32,455 bases of DNA, from NCBI RefSeq assembly GCF_013823965.1, contig NZ_PNNA01000102.1, positions 1-32,455 on the forward strand. Reading direction: 5' to 3'. Shown here one piece after another: positions 8,189-17,315 of the stretch. The notes below the pieces were generated by a model. The model was not told where the DNA came from. It searched no databases and was given only the letters and a program-made list of their open reading frames with translations. Every line of letters begins with the position of its first letter. Position 1 is the first letter of the stretch. The position numbers and the translations under genes were made by a program. Origin of the DNA: Flavobacterium sp. (lineage in GTDB: Bacteria > Bacteroidota > Bacteroidia > Flavobacteriales > Flavobacteriaceae).

Positions 8189-9517
8189 CTACTCCCTCTT
8201 CTCAAAATAAACATTAAGCAACGACAAGGAATACACAAAGGCCGGTGCGGCGGTTCGCATTGCGGCATGATTGATGGTAAAAAACCAGAACGCCAAAAAA
8301 CACAGGAGGAACATGTTGAATTTGTTTTCCAAATACAAAATTAAAGGGGTAAAAAACAGGATAAGCAACCCCACAATACCCAAGGTGCCGTGCTCGGCCA
8401 TCATACGCGTAATTTCGTCATGGGATAAAGTTCCGTCTCCGGTTTCTTCAAAACGGACCTCTGCCCCTTTACCTACACCCACTCCAAATATTGGATTATT
8501 CAAAAAAGTATTGATTTCATTTTGTGCCACATCTTCCCTTCCCGTAAAAGAGGATTCCTTTTTCCTGCCTGCGGCATCCTGGTTAGCATACCGCTTATCG
8601 ATGAGTCCACCCGTCTGAAAAGAAGTATAGGTCCAGGTGGCGACCATAGCCAGAGCGATAAACACCATGACATAGTTGAGCTTGACCCTGCCCACATAAT
8701 TCGATTTGGCATAGAGAAAGAACAGCAATAACAGAATCATCAGAAACCCCGTAATCATCCCTCCCCGAGAGAAGGTGACCATCCCCCGATAGCTCATATT
8801 AATAGCAATCAGCAGGTTGAGTCCCAACATAAATTTGGTTTTAGACTCCAGAATGGTTCTGGAGAAAAAGATAAACATCCCCAGCCCAAAAACAGTCGCC
8901 ACCTGATTGGGGCCAAATCCTCCAGAAGTTTCAAAATTGGATTGGGTAGAAGTAATCACGTCCCGAATATTAGGAGTGTAAAAAGTCAGGTACATCATAC
9001 AAGCCACAATTGGCAGTCCCATCGCGAGAATAACGGTATTCATCTCATATAACGGAATTTTTCTTCTGTAAGTATAGATAGAGGCCACGCCCAAACAGAC
9101 CGGTCCCGAAATATTAAAGGCGATGGCATTTTTCAAGTTGGTGTCAAAATTGAGCACAAAGGTGGTCAATACCACACCGGGCACCAAGAGCAGCAGAAAA
9201 ACCCAATAGGGAGTGGCACTTTTGGAAAATCCACTATAGTACATCCCCATAAAAATAAAAACCATCACCCCGTATTTCGAAATTTCATAAAGGGGATTGC
9301 CTCCCGTCATCCTCAGGAAAACTTCACTTCCCACCACATAAGCCGCAGCAACCAAAGCTTCATTATGCTTGTTTTGAGTCTTAATAACATAAAAGAAGCC
9401 ACCAATGAAAATAACATAGCCATATATTTTGGCCACAAAAGGAAATAAATACACCAAAAATCCCAGCAGTGCGTGGAAAATGATTATTTGGAAATAGGTG
9501 ATGTCTTCTTTTTTCAT
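8189..9517 (-). CDS. O-antigen ligase/polymerase family membrane protein
   Basis: Multi-spanning inner-membrane protein of 442 residues with about 10-12 hydrophobic segments. A large periplasmic loop at about residues 310-390 carries TGREDVAQNEINTFL, NPIFGVGVGKGAE and LSHDEITRMMAEHGTLG. This loop, with its Arg and His, is the hallmark of the WaaL/Wzy_C ligase family, and GGFGPNQVATVFGLG earlier also fits. It would ligate a lipid-linked glycan to its acceptor or polymerise repeat units in the periplasm. Telling ligase from polymerase by sequence alone is not safe. It is the last gene of the locus in transcription order, 230 bp from its upstream neighbour, and its stop abuts a heptamer repeat. 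Confidence 0.8.
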   Translation of the reverse strand: MKKEDITYFQIIIFHALLGFLVYLFPFVAKIYGYVIFIGGFFYVIKTQNKHNEALVAAAYVVGSEVFLRMTGGNPLYEISKYGVMVFIFMGMYYSGFSKSATPYWVFLLLLVPGVVLTTFVLNFDTNLKNAIAFNISGPVCLGVASIYTYRRKIPLYEMNTVILAMGLPIVACMMYLTFYTPNIRDVITSTQSNFETSGGFGPNQVATVFGLGMFIFFSRTILESKTKFMLGLNLLIAINMSYRGMVTFSRGGMITGFLMILLLLFFLYAKSNYVGRVKLNYVMVFIALAMVATWTYTSFQTGGLIDKRYANQDAAGRKKESSFTGREDVAQNEINTFLNNPIFGVGVGKGAEVRFEETGDGTLSHDEITRMMAEHGTLGIVGLLILFFTPLILYLENKFNMFLLCFLAFWFFTINHAAMRTAAPAFVYSLSLLNVYFEKRE

Positions 9518-9586
9518 TTACAGCTATTTAATTATTATAAGGTTCCTAAGGAATTAGAATAAAACAATGTCCCATTTTTTACCATA

Positions 9587-9628
9587 TAAGGCATATAAGT
9601 ACATTTAAGATTTAGCACATATGCCTTA
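9587..9628. repeat. Inverted repeat between the ligase gene and its upstream neighbour
   Basis: TAAGGCATAT (9587-9596) and ATATGCCTTA (9619-9628) are perfect 10-bp arms around a 22-nt spacer. The repeat sits in the 230-bp gap (9518-9747) where the operon could be interrupted or given a separate transcript start. No TAnnTTTG box was found on the - strand there. It may be an operator, a transcript hairpin or a decayed repeat. Confidence 0.55.
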
Positions 9629-9747
9629 TGTAGTAATTTGTTTTTAAATGTCACTATCTTTTCCCCTGCGACTTAGTTCTTTTTCTAAAATACAATTCTA
9701 GTTTGATTGTTTGAAATCCATTCCCAATGCATTGAGCAGCCTCTATT

Positions 9748-10764
9748 TCATAACGCCATTCCATTTTGCAGCAACCAATTTTTAAAATCCAAGTAATTCC
9801 ATTTCAGTGGCCCCCAAACATTAAGGCTTTTTGAATCGCTGTTCAATCGATTCCCGTCATAGACATAATAATAGTGATTCGCGTCCAACCGCTGCATGTC
9901 CAATTGATGCATTCCCGCATTGAATTCTTTTATATTTTTGTTGGCCGATAAAAATAATGGTTTTTCCCTTTTAATAGTATAAGAATCGTCTTTAAATGAA
10001 AAACGATAGAGCGACAGTCCATAGCCATAGCCTTTGGTAAAATTTTGAACCGGCAAAATCAATCCTTTTTTGTCTGCCAAAAACCGTCCTCCAGCCCTAG
10101 ACTCTGTACCGATTAAGGCAATGGGTTGTTTGTGTAATTTCCATTTTCCAAAAAGAGAATCTGCTTCATATACATACATATTTTTGGCATAATCGCTAGC
10201 CACCATGATATTTAGCGAATCCGACAAATAAATGGAAGGATCCACGAGTTGGACATTGGCAACCAAAGTGTCACAAATCTTCCAATCATAAGGGAATCGA
10301 TGCGCTTTATATAGCAAAACCGCATTGGCTCGCTTGGATTCCGGCACCATATAAAAATCGTTTTTGTATTTAAAAACCTGGGGATAGGACAAATGAAATT
10401 TTTGTGCTAAAACAGTTCCTCGATACTGATAGTTTTTGCCGTCAACTGAAGTCAACAAACCAATATCAGCATTGGATTTGGTTTTTTTATGTTCAAAAAA
10501 AAGATAAAAAGTATCCTTTTCTTTCACGAAAAAAGGATCTGCCAGAAAAACCGTACTGTCGTTTTGTGCTTTCAGGGTTTCGATGGAATAAATAGCCTTC
10601 GAATCAATTTCTATCTTATCCGGATAGTTAAAAGAGGCCCCGTAGCCTATAGACCAATTTCCACTGTCTTGCCTGAAAAAAGGGGTCCTGTAATTTATTA
10701 TTGCCAATAATGCAAGAACAAATAAGAGAAGCCCCAATAGGTATTTCGTTTTATTCAACTTCAT
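9748..10764 (-). CDS. Membrane-anchored beta-propeller protein (GINT1-N/GH43-like)
   Basis: A 338-residue protein with one N-terminal hydrophobic segment (residues about 8-24), probably an anchor or uncleaved signal. The rest appears to be a five-bladed propeller: FLADPFFVKEKDTFYLFFEH at about 73-92, LSYPQVFKYKNDFYMVPES at about 125-143, and later VDPSIYLSDS and AGGRFL. The DPF..K....Y.FFE and YPQV....D.YMVPE motifs recall the N-terminal domain found in glucosamine inositolphosphorylceramide transferases and GH43-like folds, which in bacteria often occurs in polysaccharide loci. Its reaction is unknown; it may bind or trim glycan outside the membrane. It lies 21 bp after the GT4 gene. Confidence 0.55.
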   Translation of the reverse strand: MKLNKTKYLLGLLLFVLALLAIINYRTPFFRQDSGNWSIGYGASFNYPDKIEIDSKAIYSIETLKAQNDSTVFLADPFFVKEKDTFYLFFEHKKTKSNADIGLLTSVDGKNYQYRGTVLAQKFHLSYPQVFKYKNDFYMVPESKRANAVLLYKAHRFPYDWKICDTLVANVQLVDPSIYLSDSLNIMVASDYAKNMYVYEADSLFGKWKLHKQPIALIGTESRAGGRFLADKKGLILPVQNFTKGYGYGLSLYRFSFKDDSYTIKREKPLFLSANKNIKEFNAGMHQLDMQRLDANHYYYVYDGNRLNSDSKSLNVWGPLKWNYLDFKNWLLQNGMAL

Positions 10765-10785
10765 AGAAAAGTAACTTAGTTCTTC

Positions 10786-11883
10786 TTAATCTATTATTTT
10801 TGAAAAACTATCACAATAGTTTTTCATGGTAAACGTGGCAATAAAAGTGGATCTAGCATTAATACCCATTTGTTCCTGAAGATTAAAATTACGTTCTACT
10901 TTATCAAACAATGCCATCATGGCATCTCTATTGGAATCAAATTTAAAACATTCTTTCCCCTCAGTCAAATAATCCGATAATCCAGTTGTATTAGAAATCA
11001 ACAAAGGAGTTTGATTCATCATAGCTTCCAAACCAACTGTAGGTAAATTATCAAACTTAGATGGGATGATTACAAAATGACTTTCGTTTAAATACCCATC
11101 AATTTTATCATACGGCAATCCACCCCAATAGTGCAAGGCAGCATTGTTATCTGCCAATTTCTCAATTTTACTTTGCTGACTGCCCGTTCCGGCTATATTT
11201 AGAATTATTTTAGAGTCTTTACATTTCTTTTTATACGCTCCAAAAGCAAAGATAAGTTCTAACACTCCTTTTGAAGGATCTAATCTACCCAAATAAGATA
11301 TTGTAATAGAATTTATGGGAGGGGCCGTTTTAGCATAAAACCTGTCTTCCATCGGATTTAACAACACCACTCCTTTTTTGAAACCATAAAACAATTTTAA
11401 ATCATTTTTTGCCAATTCAGATGGGCAAATTACCGAATCGCAAAACAACTTGTAAAAGATTTGTTTCCTGATAAAAAAAAACCTTTGTTTCAGGGTGAGT
11501 TCCTTTAAATCTTCCAAAATTTGAGTTCTCAAAGTATGGTAATATTCTATTGTTTTTACTTTTCCAAAAGACAAAATTTTGGAGATGCTAATTGTTATAT
11601 TGCTCCCCACGAAGTGACCAATAACAACTGCTGGTTTGTATTTCAAATATATTTTCGTAAACCACAAAAAATCTTTTAAGGAGGTGGGTCTTTTTTTAGT
11701 TGGCCAAGAACAAACTACAATTTCTCCTTTCCCCTTTTTTATAATTTGCTTTTCCAAAAAATAGGGCCGATGGGATATAAACACAACTCTATTGCCTAAG
11801 TCTGCCAAATGATGGGCCAAATTATAACTCATCGCAGCAAAGGAAGACTCACTGTAATTATGGGCGATTATTATTGTTTTCAT
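10786..11883 (-). CDS. GT4-family glycosyltransferase
   Basis: GT-B fold retaining glycosyltransferase of 365 residues. The N-terminal domain opens with MKTIIIAHNYSESSFAAMSY and a VVIGHFVGSN strand. The C-terminal nucleotide-binding domain has ISYLGRLDPSKGVLELI (about residues 192-208) and the family's late block SKFDNLPTVGLEAMMNQTPL with the conserved Glu. It would transfer a sugar from a nucleotide donor to the growing lipid-linked oligosaccharide at the cytoplasmic face of the membrane. Sugar and linkage cannot be read from sequence. It begins 8 bp after the methyltransferase stop and ends 21 bp before the propeller gene. Confidence 0.85.
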   Translation of the reverse strand: MKTIIIAHNYSESSFAAMSYNLAHHLADLGNRVVFISHRPYFLEKQIIKKGKGEIVVCSWPTKKRPTSLKDFLWFTKIYLKYKPAVVIGHFVGSNITISISKILSFGKVKTIEYYHTLRTQILEDLKELTLKQRFFFIRKQIFYKLFCDSVICPSELAKNDLKLFYGFKKGVVLLNPMEDRFYAKTAPPINSITISYLGRLDPSKGVLELIFAFGAYKKKCKDSKIILNIAGTGSQQSKIEKLADNNAALHYWGGLPYDKIDGYLNESHFVIIPSKFDNLPTVGLEAMMNQTPLLISNTTGLSDYLTEGKECFKFDSNRDAMMALFDKVERNFNLQEQMGINARSTFIATFTMKNYCDSFSKIID

Positions 11884-11891
11884 CTTTTACC

Positions 11892-12731
11892 CTATCCCTT
11901 TTTAGTTGCTTCAAAGTAAAGAGTTGTCCCCCAATAACTATTAAAAACCGCTTTCAAAACATTGATGTAAAATGTTAAAGAATTAATTTGAAGATACGGC
12001 ATTTTTTTAACTTTTACTCTACAATCTTTAAATTGATGGAATTCAAAAATATTTTTTATGCTTTCCGATGTAAAAAAATTTAAATGTATTGGTGGTTGAT
12101 CTTGAAATATTTGATCTTTCTCTCTTTTTGGGTAATTATATATTTTATCATAATTGGGAGTCGAAAGTATAATTTTACCATTCACATTCAATTTTTTATA
12201 AGCAAATTCAAGAAATGAACCCAGATCCTGAAGATGCTCAACAACTTCCCACATCATAATTACGTCAAAAAGAGACTCCATTTTTTCCATTTCTTTGAAA
12301 TCACCGAGTATCGTGTTTAATTTTAAAAGTTGCGATTTTTCAAACGCCTCTTTGTCTAGTTCAATACCCGTATATTCAATTAAACTGTCTTTTGAACGAA
12401 TGTATGCCCCTACTAATCCTATGCCGCTTCCAATTTCCAAAACCGACTTACATTTTGAATTTAATATGTTTTTTTTAATTAAACGGGATCTATTCCAACC
12501 AACTTTAATGGTTTCATTATTTATAATCTTATCGAACTCGTCTTTAGAATGTCTTTGGTATTGACTACTCTCCGTATTATATAATTCATCATAGACTTTT
12601 ATGAATTCTTCTTGTTGGAAAATCGTCAAACAGAAAATAAATTTACAATTGGAACATTTACCCAAATTGTATTTTTTATTTATTAATTCAACTACTCCAC
12701 TACAAATCTTACATTCATTATAATGTCCCAT
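11892..12731 (-). CDS. Class I SAM-dependent methyltransferase with N-terminal zinc ribbon
   Basis: A 279-residue protein. Residues about 7-32 carry two CxxC pairs (CKIC and CSNC), a zinc-ribbon arrangement seen in many sugar C- and O-methyltransferases. A Rossmann methyltransferase domain follows, with SVLEIGSGIGLVGAYI (about 95-110, SAM motif I), the acidic YTGIELD, MMWEVVEHLQD and KIILSTPNY. It most likely methylates a sugar of the surface glycan or a nucleotide-sugar. The zinc ribbon is also typical of C-methyltransferases acting on 4-keto-6-deoxyhexoses, but those are longer, so an O-methyltransferase is as likely. The region is strongly AT-rich. A decayed GT2 fragment lies just upstream of its start. 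Confidence 0.75.
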   Translation of the reverse strand: MGHYNECKICSGVVELINKKYNLGKCSNCKFIFCLTIFQQEEFIKVYDELYNTESSQYQRHSKDEFDKIINNETIKVGWNRSRLIKKNILNSKCKSVLEIGSGIGLVGAYIRSKDSLIEYTGIELDKEAFEKSQLLKLNTILGDFKEMEKMESLFDVIMMWEVVEHLQDLGSFLEFAYKKLNVNGKIILSTPNYDKIYNYPKREKDQIFQDQPPIHLNFFTSESIKNIFEFHQFKDCRVKVKKMPYLQINSLTFYINVLKAVFNSYWGTTLYFEATKKG

Positions 12732-12767
12732 TTTAGATTATATTTTTTTGAATAAATTTTTTGGCTT

Positions 12768-12898
12768 TTATTTTGGCTTATTCAAAAACAAACTCAACCA
12801 ACCGATAGTTCTTCACCCATTGCTTCTGTAAAGGCTTCATTTTTTTGTTTGTGTTCAAGTATTAGTAAATCGAAATAATTTCAAAATATTGTTAAGTT
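12768..12898 (-). pseudogene. Decayed 3' end of a GT2 glycosyltransferase gene
   Basis: Read on the - strand, this gap translates in pieces into the end of the intact GT2 protein encoded at 20262-21260. The pieces are RFTNT, then after a frame change EAFTEAMG, then after another frame change RTIGWLSLFLNKPK followed by TAA. The intact protein has RFSNT, GAFTEALG and RTMGWWSLWIDKPK in the same order and spacing. A stop and at least one frameshift make it non-functional. Its upstream part is missing: the 12904-14844 gene begins where it should continue. Confidence 0.8.
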
Positions 12899-12903
12899 AT
12901 ATC

Positions 12904-14844
12904 TTATTTAATCTGTTTTTTTCTGTCCAAAATATAAAAATAAATTTTAGAATTTCTATCTTTTATAGTGATAACTACATCCGATTGAATAAAATCAGGC
13001 AAACTGTCTTTGCTTTTTTTAGAAATGCAAAAACTAAATGGATAAGCATCATAAAAATCTCTCCTTGTAAGCTTCTTATTGGTTTTTGACAATCGATTCG
13101 AATTATGAAGCCAAATATTAAGGGCATTCCCTTGGATAAACACATTCCTTTTTTGATTAGATTGATCCAATAATTCCATTTTTAATGAATCGGCTTCAAT
13201 ATTGAAAACCGTATAATTTCTTCCAAATAATTTGAGGAATGCAGCATCATGTTGTGGGTAATCCTCTTTGCTATGGTTTTGTAAATCGGCACCATAATAG
13301 ACCAGCCCAAAAGGATACTCTAATTTTGACAACTGATTTTTCGCCTCTTTAATAAATCCCTTATCATAATACTTTATTCTTGTCGTGGAATGAAAAAAAT
13401 TATTCCCACCAATCAATTCTTGGGCACCCAAAACGGAAATAATTATCAACAGTGATAATTTTATCTTGCCCAAAAGTATATTTACGGAGGTTTGCATAAA
13501 TAAATAGAGCATCAACGACAATACAAAAGGACCAAAAACATTCGTGGCAAATTGATAAGCATCTCCAATCTTATTAAACTTCACATAAACCAAAATGGAA
13601 CTAAAATAGCACAATACTAAAAACACAAACAACGATTTACGCAATGCTGTAGGCAATGATTTTGTATTCCATAATAAAACCGAAACCAACAAAAAACTGA
13701 GCCAATAATAGGCTATAAACAGCAAAGTTGTTTTTTTTAAAATTTGGATGATAAAATCAATTACACTAATAGTATTCGAAACTGCCAAATTGGAATTCCC
13801 TATGTATAATTGTTCTTTTTGTTGATTAAAATAATAAAAAAAAACAAAAGCGATGGTCAGTATTATAAAAAAGCCAATAAGGGTTTTATAATTGTTTAAA
13901 CTCTTCTTAAACTCATTTTTTTCTTGAAAAAGGCAAAATAAAATTATAGAGAAAACTACTAAAAACAGAGCTATGGTGGATTGAACCAAAAAAGGAATCA
14001 GTAGTAGCAAATAGATGGCTTCCTCTTTCTTCCCTTTCTCAAATTTTAAAAAAAATTGAAAGTAAATTGAAAAAATGATAGCCAATTTGGTATAGGCCAA
14101 AATCCCAACTGGGTCATATCCACCTGAATGATTGGGATAAATTAAATCACTCAAATCACGATACCATTGCCCTGAAAAAGCAAATAACAGTAAAACCGAC
14201 AAAACCAGCGAACCCAACAACTTGAATTTTTGTCTCAACAACTCAAACAGACTTAAAGAGCATATAAAAATAATGATGGTACTATAAAACAGTTCCCAAA
14301 TATAGATAGTATCGATTTTTGTCAAATCCAGGCCCAAGGAAACTAGCCAAAAATCATTGGTCCGATACGGTTGGGCAAAATTTAAATAAGGAAACAAAGC
14401 ATTTTTCAAACCTATTGCATTTTCATTACCACTTAAATGATACCCTTCGGCAATTTTCATGTAAAACCCATTGTCGACAAACAACAAATTGGGAGCATTG
14501 TACTCAAAATTCCAAAACCAACTTGCCTTCAACACAAAAATCATCGTCCATAGCGAGCTTATTATACCTATATTTTTTAAATATGCAATACAGGATATTT
14601 GATTTTGATTTTCTTCCTTGCGTATATAAATCAAATAGCCAAAAACCCAAATTAGCACAAAAACACCAATACTATTTCCGCCTCCTTTCACTACTGCATA
14701 ACTGGCAATAAGCAGCAAATACCCTAATAACAAGCTTAAAAAAAGGTTAGCCTTTCGAAAACGAAAAAGGACTAAACCCAAAAAATAGGACAACAACAAA
14801 GTGGTCAATCCTAAAAAATATAGAGTCAATATATCTGGAATCAT
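12904..14844 (-). CDS. Large multi-spanning membrane protein, GT-C-like
   Basis: I cannot name this 646-residue protein with confidence. About 12-13 hydrophobic segments fill residues 1-490. A C-terminal soluble domain of about 150 residues (from FFHSTTRIKYYDKG) would be periplasmic. A first large loop with FVDNGFYMKIAEGYHLSG at about 120-137 and later PYRTNDFW recall the periplasmic loop of GT-C glycosyltransferases, whose acidic residue is catalytic and whose donor is a polyprenyl-phosphate sugar. That makes modification of the glycan from a lipid-linked donor plausible; a polymerase role is the alternative. The gene is AT-rich, and a decayed GT2 end lies just after its stop, marking a recombination joint. 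Confidence 0.55.
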   Translation of the reverse strand: MIPDILTLYFLGLTTLLLSYFLGLVLFRFRKANLFLSLLLGYLLLIASYAVVKGGGNSIGVFVLIWVFGYLIYIRKEENQNQISCIAYLKNIGIISSLWTMIFVLKASWFWNFEYNAPNLLFVDNGFYMKIAEGYHLSGNENAIGLKNALFPYLNFAQPYRTNDFWLVSLGLDLTKIDTIYIWELFYSTIIIFICSLSLFELLRQKFKLLGSLVLSVLLLFAFSGQWYRDLSDLIYPNHSGGYDPVGILAYTKLAIIFSIYFQFFLKFEKGKKEEAIYLLLLIPFLVQSTIALFLVVFSIILFCLFQEKNEFKKSLNNYKTLIGFFIILTIAFVFFYYFNQQKEQLYIGNSNLAVSNTISVIDFIIQILKKTTLLFIAYYWLSFLLVSVLLWNTKSLPTALRKSLFVFLVLCYFSSILVYVKFNKIGDAYQFATNVFGPFVLSLMLYLFMQTSVNILLGKIKLSLLIIISVLGAQELIGGNNFFHSTTRIKYYDKGFIKEAKNQLSKLEYPFGLVYYGADLQNHSKEDYPQHDAAFLKLFGRNYTVFNIEADSLKMELLDQSNQKRNVFIQGNALNIWLHNSNRLSKTNKKLTRRDFYDAYPFSFCISKKSKDSLPDFIQSDVVITIKDRNSKIYFYILDRKKQIK

Positions 14845-14977
14845 TTAGCTTATTTTAATTAAATCCTTTTTAGCTCTAAAAAAACACAGGTAATTCAAAA
14901 GAGTATTTATCGAAATTTTACTGTTTACTAACAAAGGCTTGCGAGGAGTTTAAAGTGATTTGAAATTTATACTAATT

Positions 14978-16195
14978 TTATATTTTGTTTAAAATTCTAA
15001 AAATACCATAAAGAGACAAAAAGCACAAAACAATAGCATTGGCAAGAATGTAATGTTTTGAAATTTTATTTTGATCCTCTATTTCGGAATAATACACAAT
15101 GGTCATCACAAAAACAGCCGACAGCCACCTCAATTCAACATAAGAAATGATGATAAATGAAAAAATCATAAGCATGCTCAACGTGGCAAAAGGTACAAAG
15201 TAATTTAATTTCAGTTTTTTATCCATTTTAATTCCTTTAAACCAATACAATAAAATAATGAAGAGCATTAATCCTAAGGATCTCAAACTATACGTTATTG
15301 AATAGGCAAAATCCTTAAAAAATTCTTTAATGGTTAACTGATAATTATAAGTTAAGCCATTCAAAATACCATCCGGCAAAGACTCTCTACCATTGGTTTT
15401 TAAATACTGCTGTGTCGCTTCCCAACTAGGATGTTGACGATTTGCCAATTCACCATTATTGACCATTAGTTGCGCTAAATACTGTCGTTGTGACCAAGAT
15501 ACCCCCAAACCTTCAGGTGGAGATTTTCTGTCATAGGAAAGACTTCCGTTATTTTGAAGGGATGGAATATTCAACAGCAAGAGCACAACGAATATCCCCA
15601 ATGGAAAAACGGTTCGTTTAGTAAAACGACAACCCGATTGATATAGAATATAACATCCAATCAAGACAATTGGCAAATAAACCAAGAAAAGTTCCCTCGT
15701 AAAAAAAGCGATGATTAATGCCGATAAAGCCAAATTAAAGTGAACTTCTTTATCGTTCGCAACACAATGCACTTCATTAAAAAATATAATTAAAGAAACA
15801 AAAAATAAGCAATCATTGGTACCATAATAAAAATAGCCTACGGTACTCATAAAAAAGAAAAGATAAAAATAAATTGATGTTAACTTTATTTTTTTTACAT
15901 AATAAAAATAGACCAACAACAATACAACCAACAGTATATTTACGATTCTCAAGGCCACAAAATCCTCCATTAGCAAGGATAAGGGATATGCCAATATCAT
16001 ATAAGGGATAGAAACATTTTTAGCAATGGCCTCATACCAGCCCACATTATGTATCAATTGCAAGTCTGAAAGAAACAAAAATTCATCACCCCCGGTTGGC
16101 AAACCCATAAAATAAAAAATAGCTACAAACAAATAGGCTATGGCGCTATACTGGAATAAAACAATTGCTTTTTGGGTAAATATTTCAATCCTCAT
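14978..16195 (-). CDS. GT-C-like multi-spanning membrane protein
   Basis: A 405-residue integral membrane protein with about 10 membrane segments. Between the first two lies a loop with LPTGGDEFLFLSDLQLI (residues 32-48) and VGWYEAIAKNVSIPYMI. An acidic pair followed by a trans-membrane segment reading LAYPLSLLMEDFVALRIVNIL is the usual start of GT-C enzymes of the PMT/GT39 type. It would use a polyprenyl-phosphate sugar in the periplasm, perhaps supplied by the ArnC/GtrB-like GT2 encoded at 19315. A Wzy-like polymerase cannot be excluded. Its ATG overlaps the aminotransferase end by 11 bp, so the two are cotranscribed. A 133-bp gap separates it from the next membrane protein gene. Confidence 0.6.
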   Translation of the reverse strand: MRIEIFTQKAIVLFQYSAIAYLFVAIFYFMGLPTGGDEFLFLSDLQLIHNVGWYEAIAKNVSIPYMILAYPLSLLMEDFVALRIVNILLVVLLLVYFYYVKKIKLTSIYFYLFFFMSTVGYFYYGTNDCLFFVSLIIFFNEVHCVANDKEVHFNLALSALIIAFFTRELFLVYLPIVLIGCYILYQSGCRFTKRTVFPLGIFVVLLLLNIPSLQNNGSLSYDRKSPPEGLGVSWSQRQYLAQLMVNNGELANRQHPSWEATQQYLKTNGRESLPDGILNGLTYNYQLTIKEFFKDFAYSITYSLRSLGLMLFIILLYWFKGIKMDKKLKLNYFVPFATLSMLMIFSFIIISYVELRWLSAVFVMTIVYYSEIEDQNKISKHYILANAIVLCFLSLYGIFRILNKI

Positions 16196-17315
16196 AAATA
16201 AGATTATTTACAACATTCATAACATCCAACTCATAATACAGAGGCAATCGCAACAAACAATCTGAATACCTGTCGGATTGAAGCAATGGCTGTTCTTGGT
16301 GTGTTTGGTTATAGAAAGGACTACTGTGCAAACTGATATAATGAAAAACTGCCAAGATGTCCTTGCTTTTCAATTTTTCGATGATATTTGTTCTTTGTTC
16401 CAAATTCTTGCAAACCAAATAAAACATATGCCCATTGTTAGTGGCATACGAAGGCAGTATTGGCAATAGGATTCCGTTCTCGGCAGCCCAAGTGTGCAAT
16501 TTCGCATTATAGTGTTCCCAATGGGATTTTCGCACTTTTTGAATATCCTCCAGATTTTCTAATTGTGCCCAAAGAAATGCCGCAATAATTTCAGAAGGGA
16601 GAAAACTCGATCCCACATCCACCCAACCGTATTTATCGACTTCACCCCTGAAAAAAGCCGAACGGTTCGTTCCTTTTTCCCAGATGATTTCGGCTCTTTC
16701 GGCAAATTGGTTGTCATTGATAACCAACATTCCACCTTCGCCCGAAATAATGTTTTTGGTTTCGTGAAACGAAAAAGCAGACAAATGGCCTATGGAACCT
16801 AATGGCCTTCGAACACCATCTTTGCCGGTATAAAAACTATCAATGGCTTGGGCGGCATCTTCTATGACATAGAGATTGTACTTATTTGCCAAGTCCATAA
16901 TTTTATCCATATCGCAGGCTACACCAGCATAATGTACAGGAACAATAGCTTTGGTTTTAGGAGTAATTAGGGCTTCAATAGCCTCTTCATCAATACCAGG
17001 ATGGTCTTCCCGACTGTCGGCAAAAACGATTTTGGCACCTCGAAGGACAAAAGCATTGGCTGTGGAAACAAAAGTGTAAGAAGGCATTATGACCTCATCG
17101 CCGGCTTGGATATTGACCAATATGGCGGCCATTTCCAGTGCATCGGTACAGGAAGTGGTCAACAAACATTTAGGAAAACCGTATTTGTTTTCGAAAAAAC
17201 GATGGCACAAATTGGTATAATAGCCATTGCCCGAAATTTTGCCTTTTTTGACGGCATCTTCAATATAGACTAATTCTTTACCTGTGAGATAGGGTTTGTT
17301 GAAGGGGATTTTCAT
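16185..17315 (-). CDS. dTDP-4-amino-4,6-dideoxygalactose transaminase (WecE-type)
   Basis: DegT/DnrJ/EryC1/StrS-family PLP aminotransferase of 376 residues, the family's normal length. TTSCTDALEMA (53-63) binds the PLP phosphate, IEDAAQ (151-156) holds Asp153, and FSFHETKNI (181-189) holds the Schiff-base Lys187. The blocks MPSYTFVSTANAFVLRGA, VPVHYAGVAC and EKGTNRSAFFRGEVDKY are those of WecE/RffA, which makes dTDP-4-amino-4,6-dideoxygalactose from the 4-keto sugar and glutamate. No rml genes lie in the window. The ATG overlaps the acyltransferase stop by one base (TAATG). The first 24 codons are copied at the start of that neighbour. Confidence 0.88.
   Translation of the reverse strand: MKIPFNKPYLTGKELVYIEDAVKKGKISGNGYYTNLCHRFFENKYGFPKCLLTTSCTDALEMAAILVNIQAGDEVIMPSYTFVSTANAFVLRGAKIVFADSREDHPGIDEEAIEALITPKTKAIVPVHYAGVACDMDKIMDLANKYNLYVIEDAAQAIDSFYTGKDGVRRPLGSIGHLSAFSFHETKNIISGEGGMLVINDNQFAERAEIIWEKGTNRSAFFRGEVDKYGWVDVGSSFLPSEIIAAFLWAQLENLEDIQKVRKSHWEHYNAKLHTWAAENGILLPILPSYATNNGHMFYLVCKNLEQRTNIIEKLKSKDILAVFHYISLHSSPFYNQTHQEQPLLQSDRYSDCLLRLPLYYELDVMNVVNNLIYED
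17257..17315. repeat. Direct repeat, copy within the aminotransferase start
   Basis: The 59 bp encoding the first 19-20 residues of the aminotransferase recur at 18468-18526 in the same orientation with 4 mismatches. The neighbouring 15 bp toward 17241 and 18451 also look related. The two copies bracket the acyltransferase gene body. Confidence 0.9.

Noticed and set aside
9630..9760. Small - strand open frame of about 36 codons overlapping the end of the propeller gene
   Set aside because: It is short, motif-free and has no promoter or spacing that would support it.
16079..16093. GGDEF string in the 14978-16195 protein
   Set aside because: It is at residues 35-39 between membrane segments of an integral membrane protein, without any diguanylate cyclase fold around it. 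It is a chance match and the acidic residues fit a GT-C loop better.
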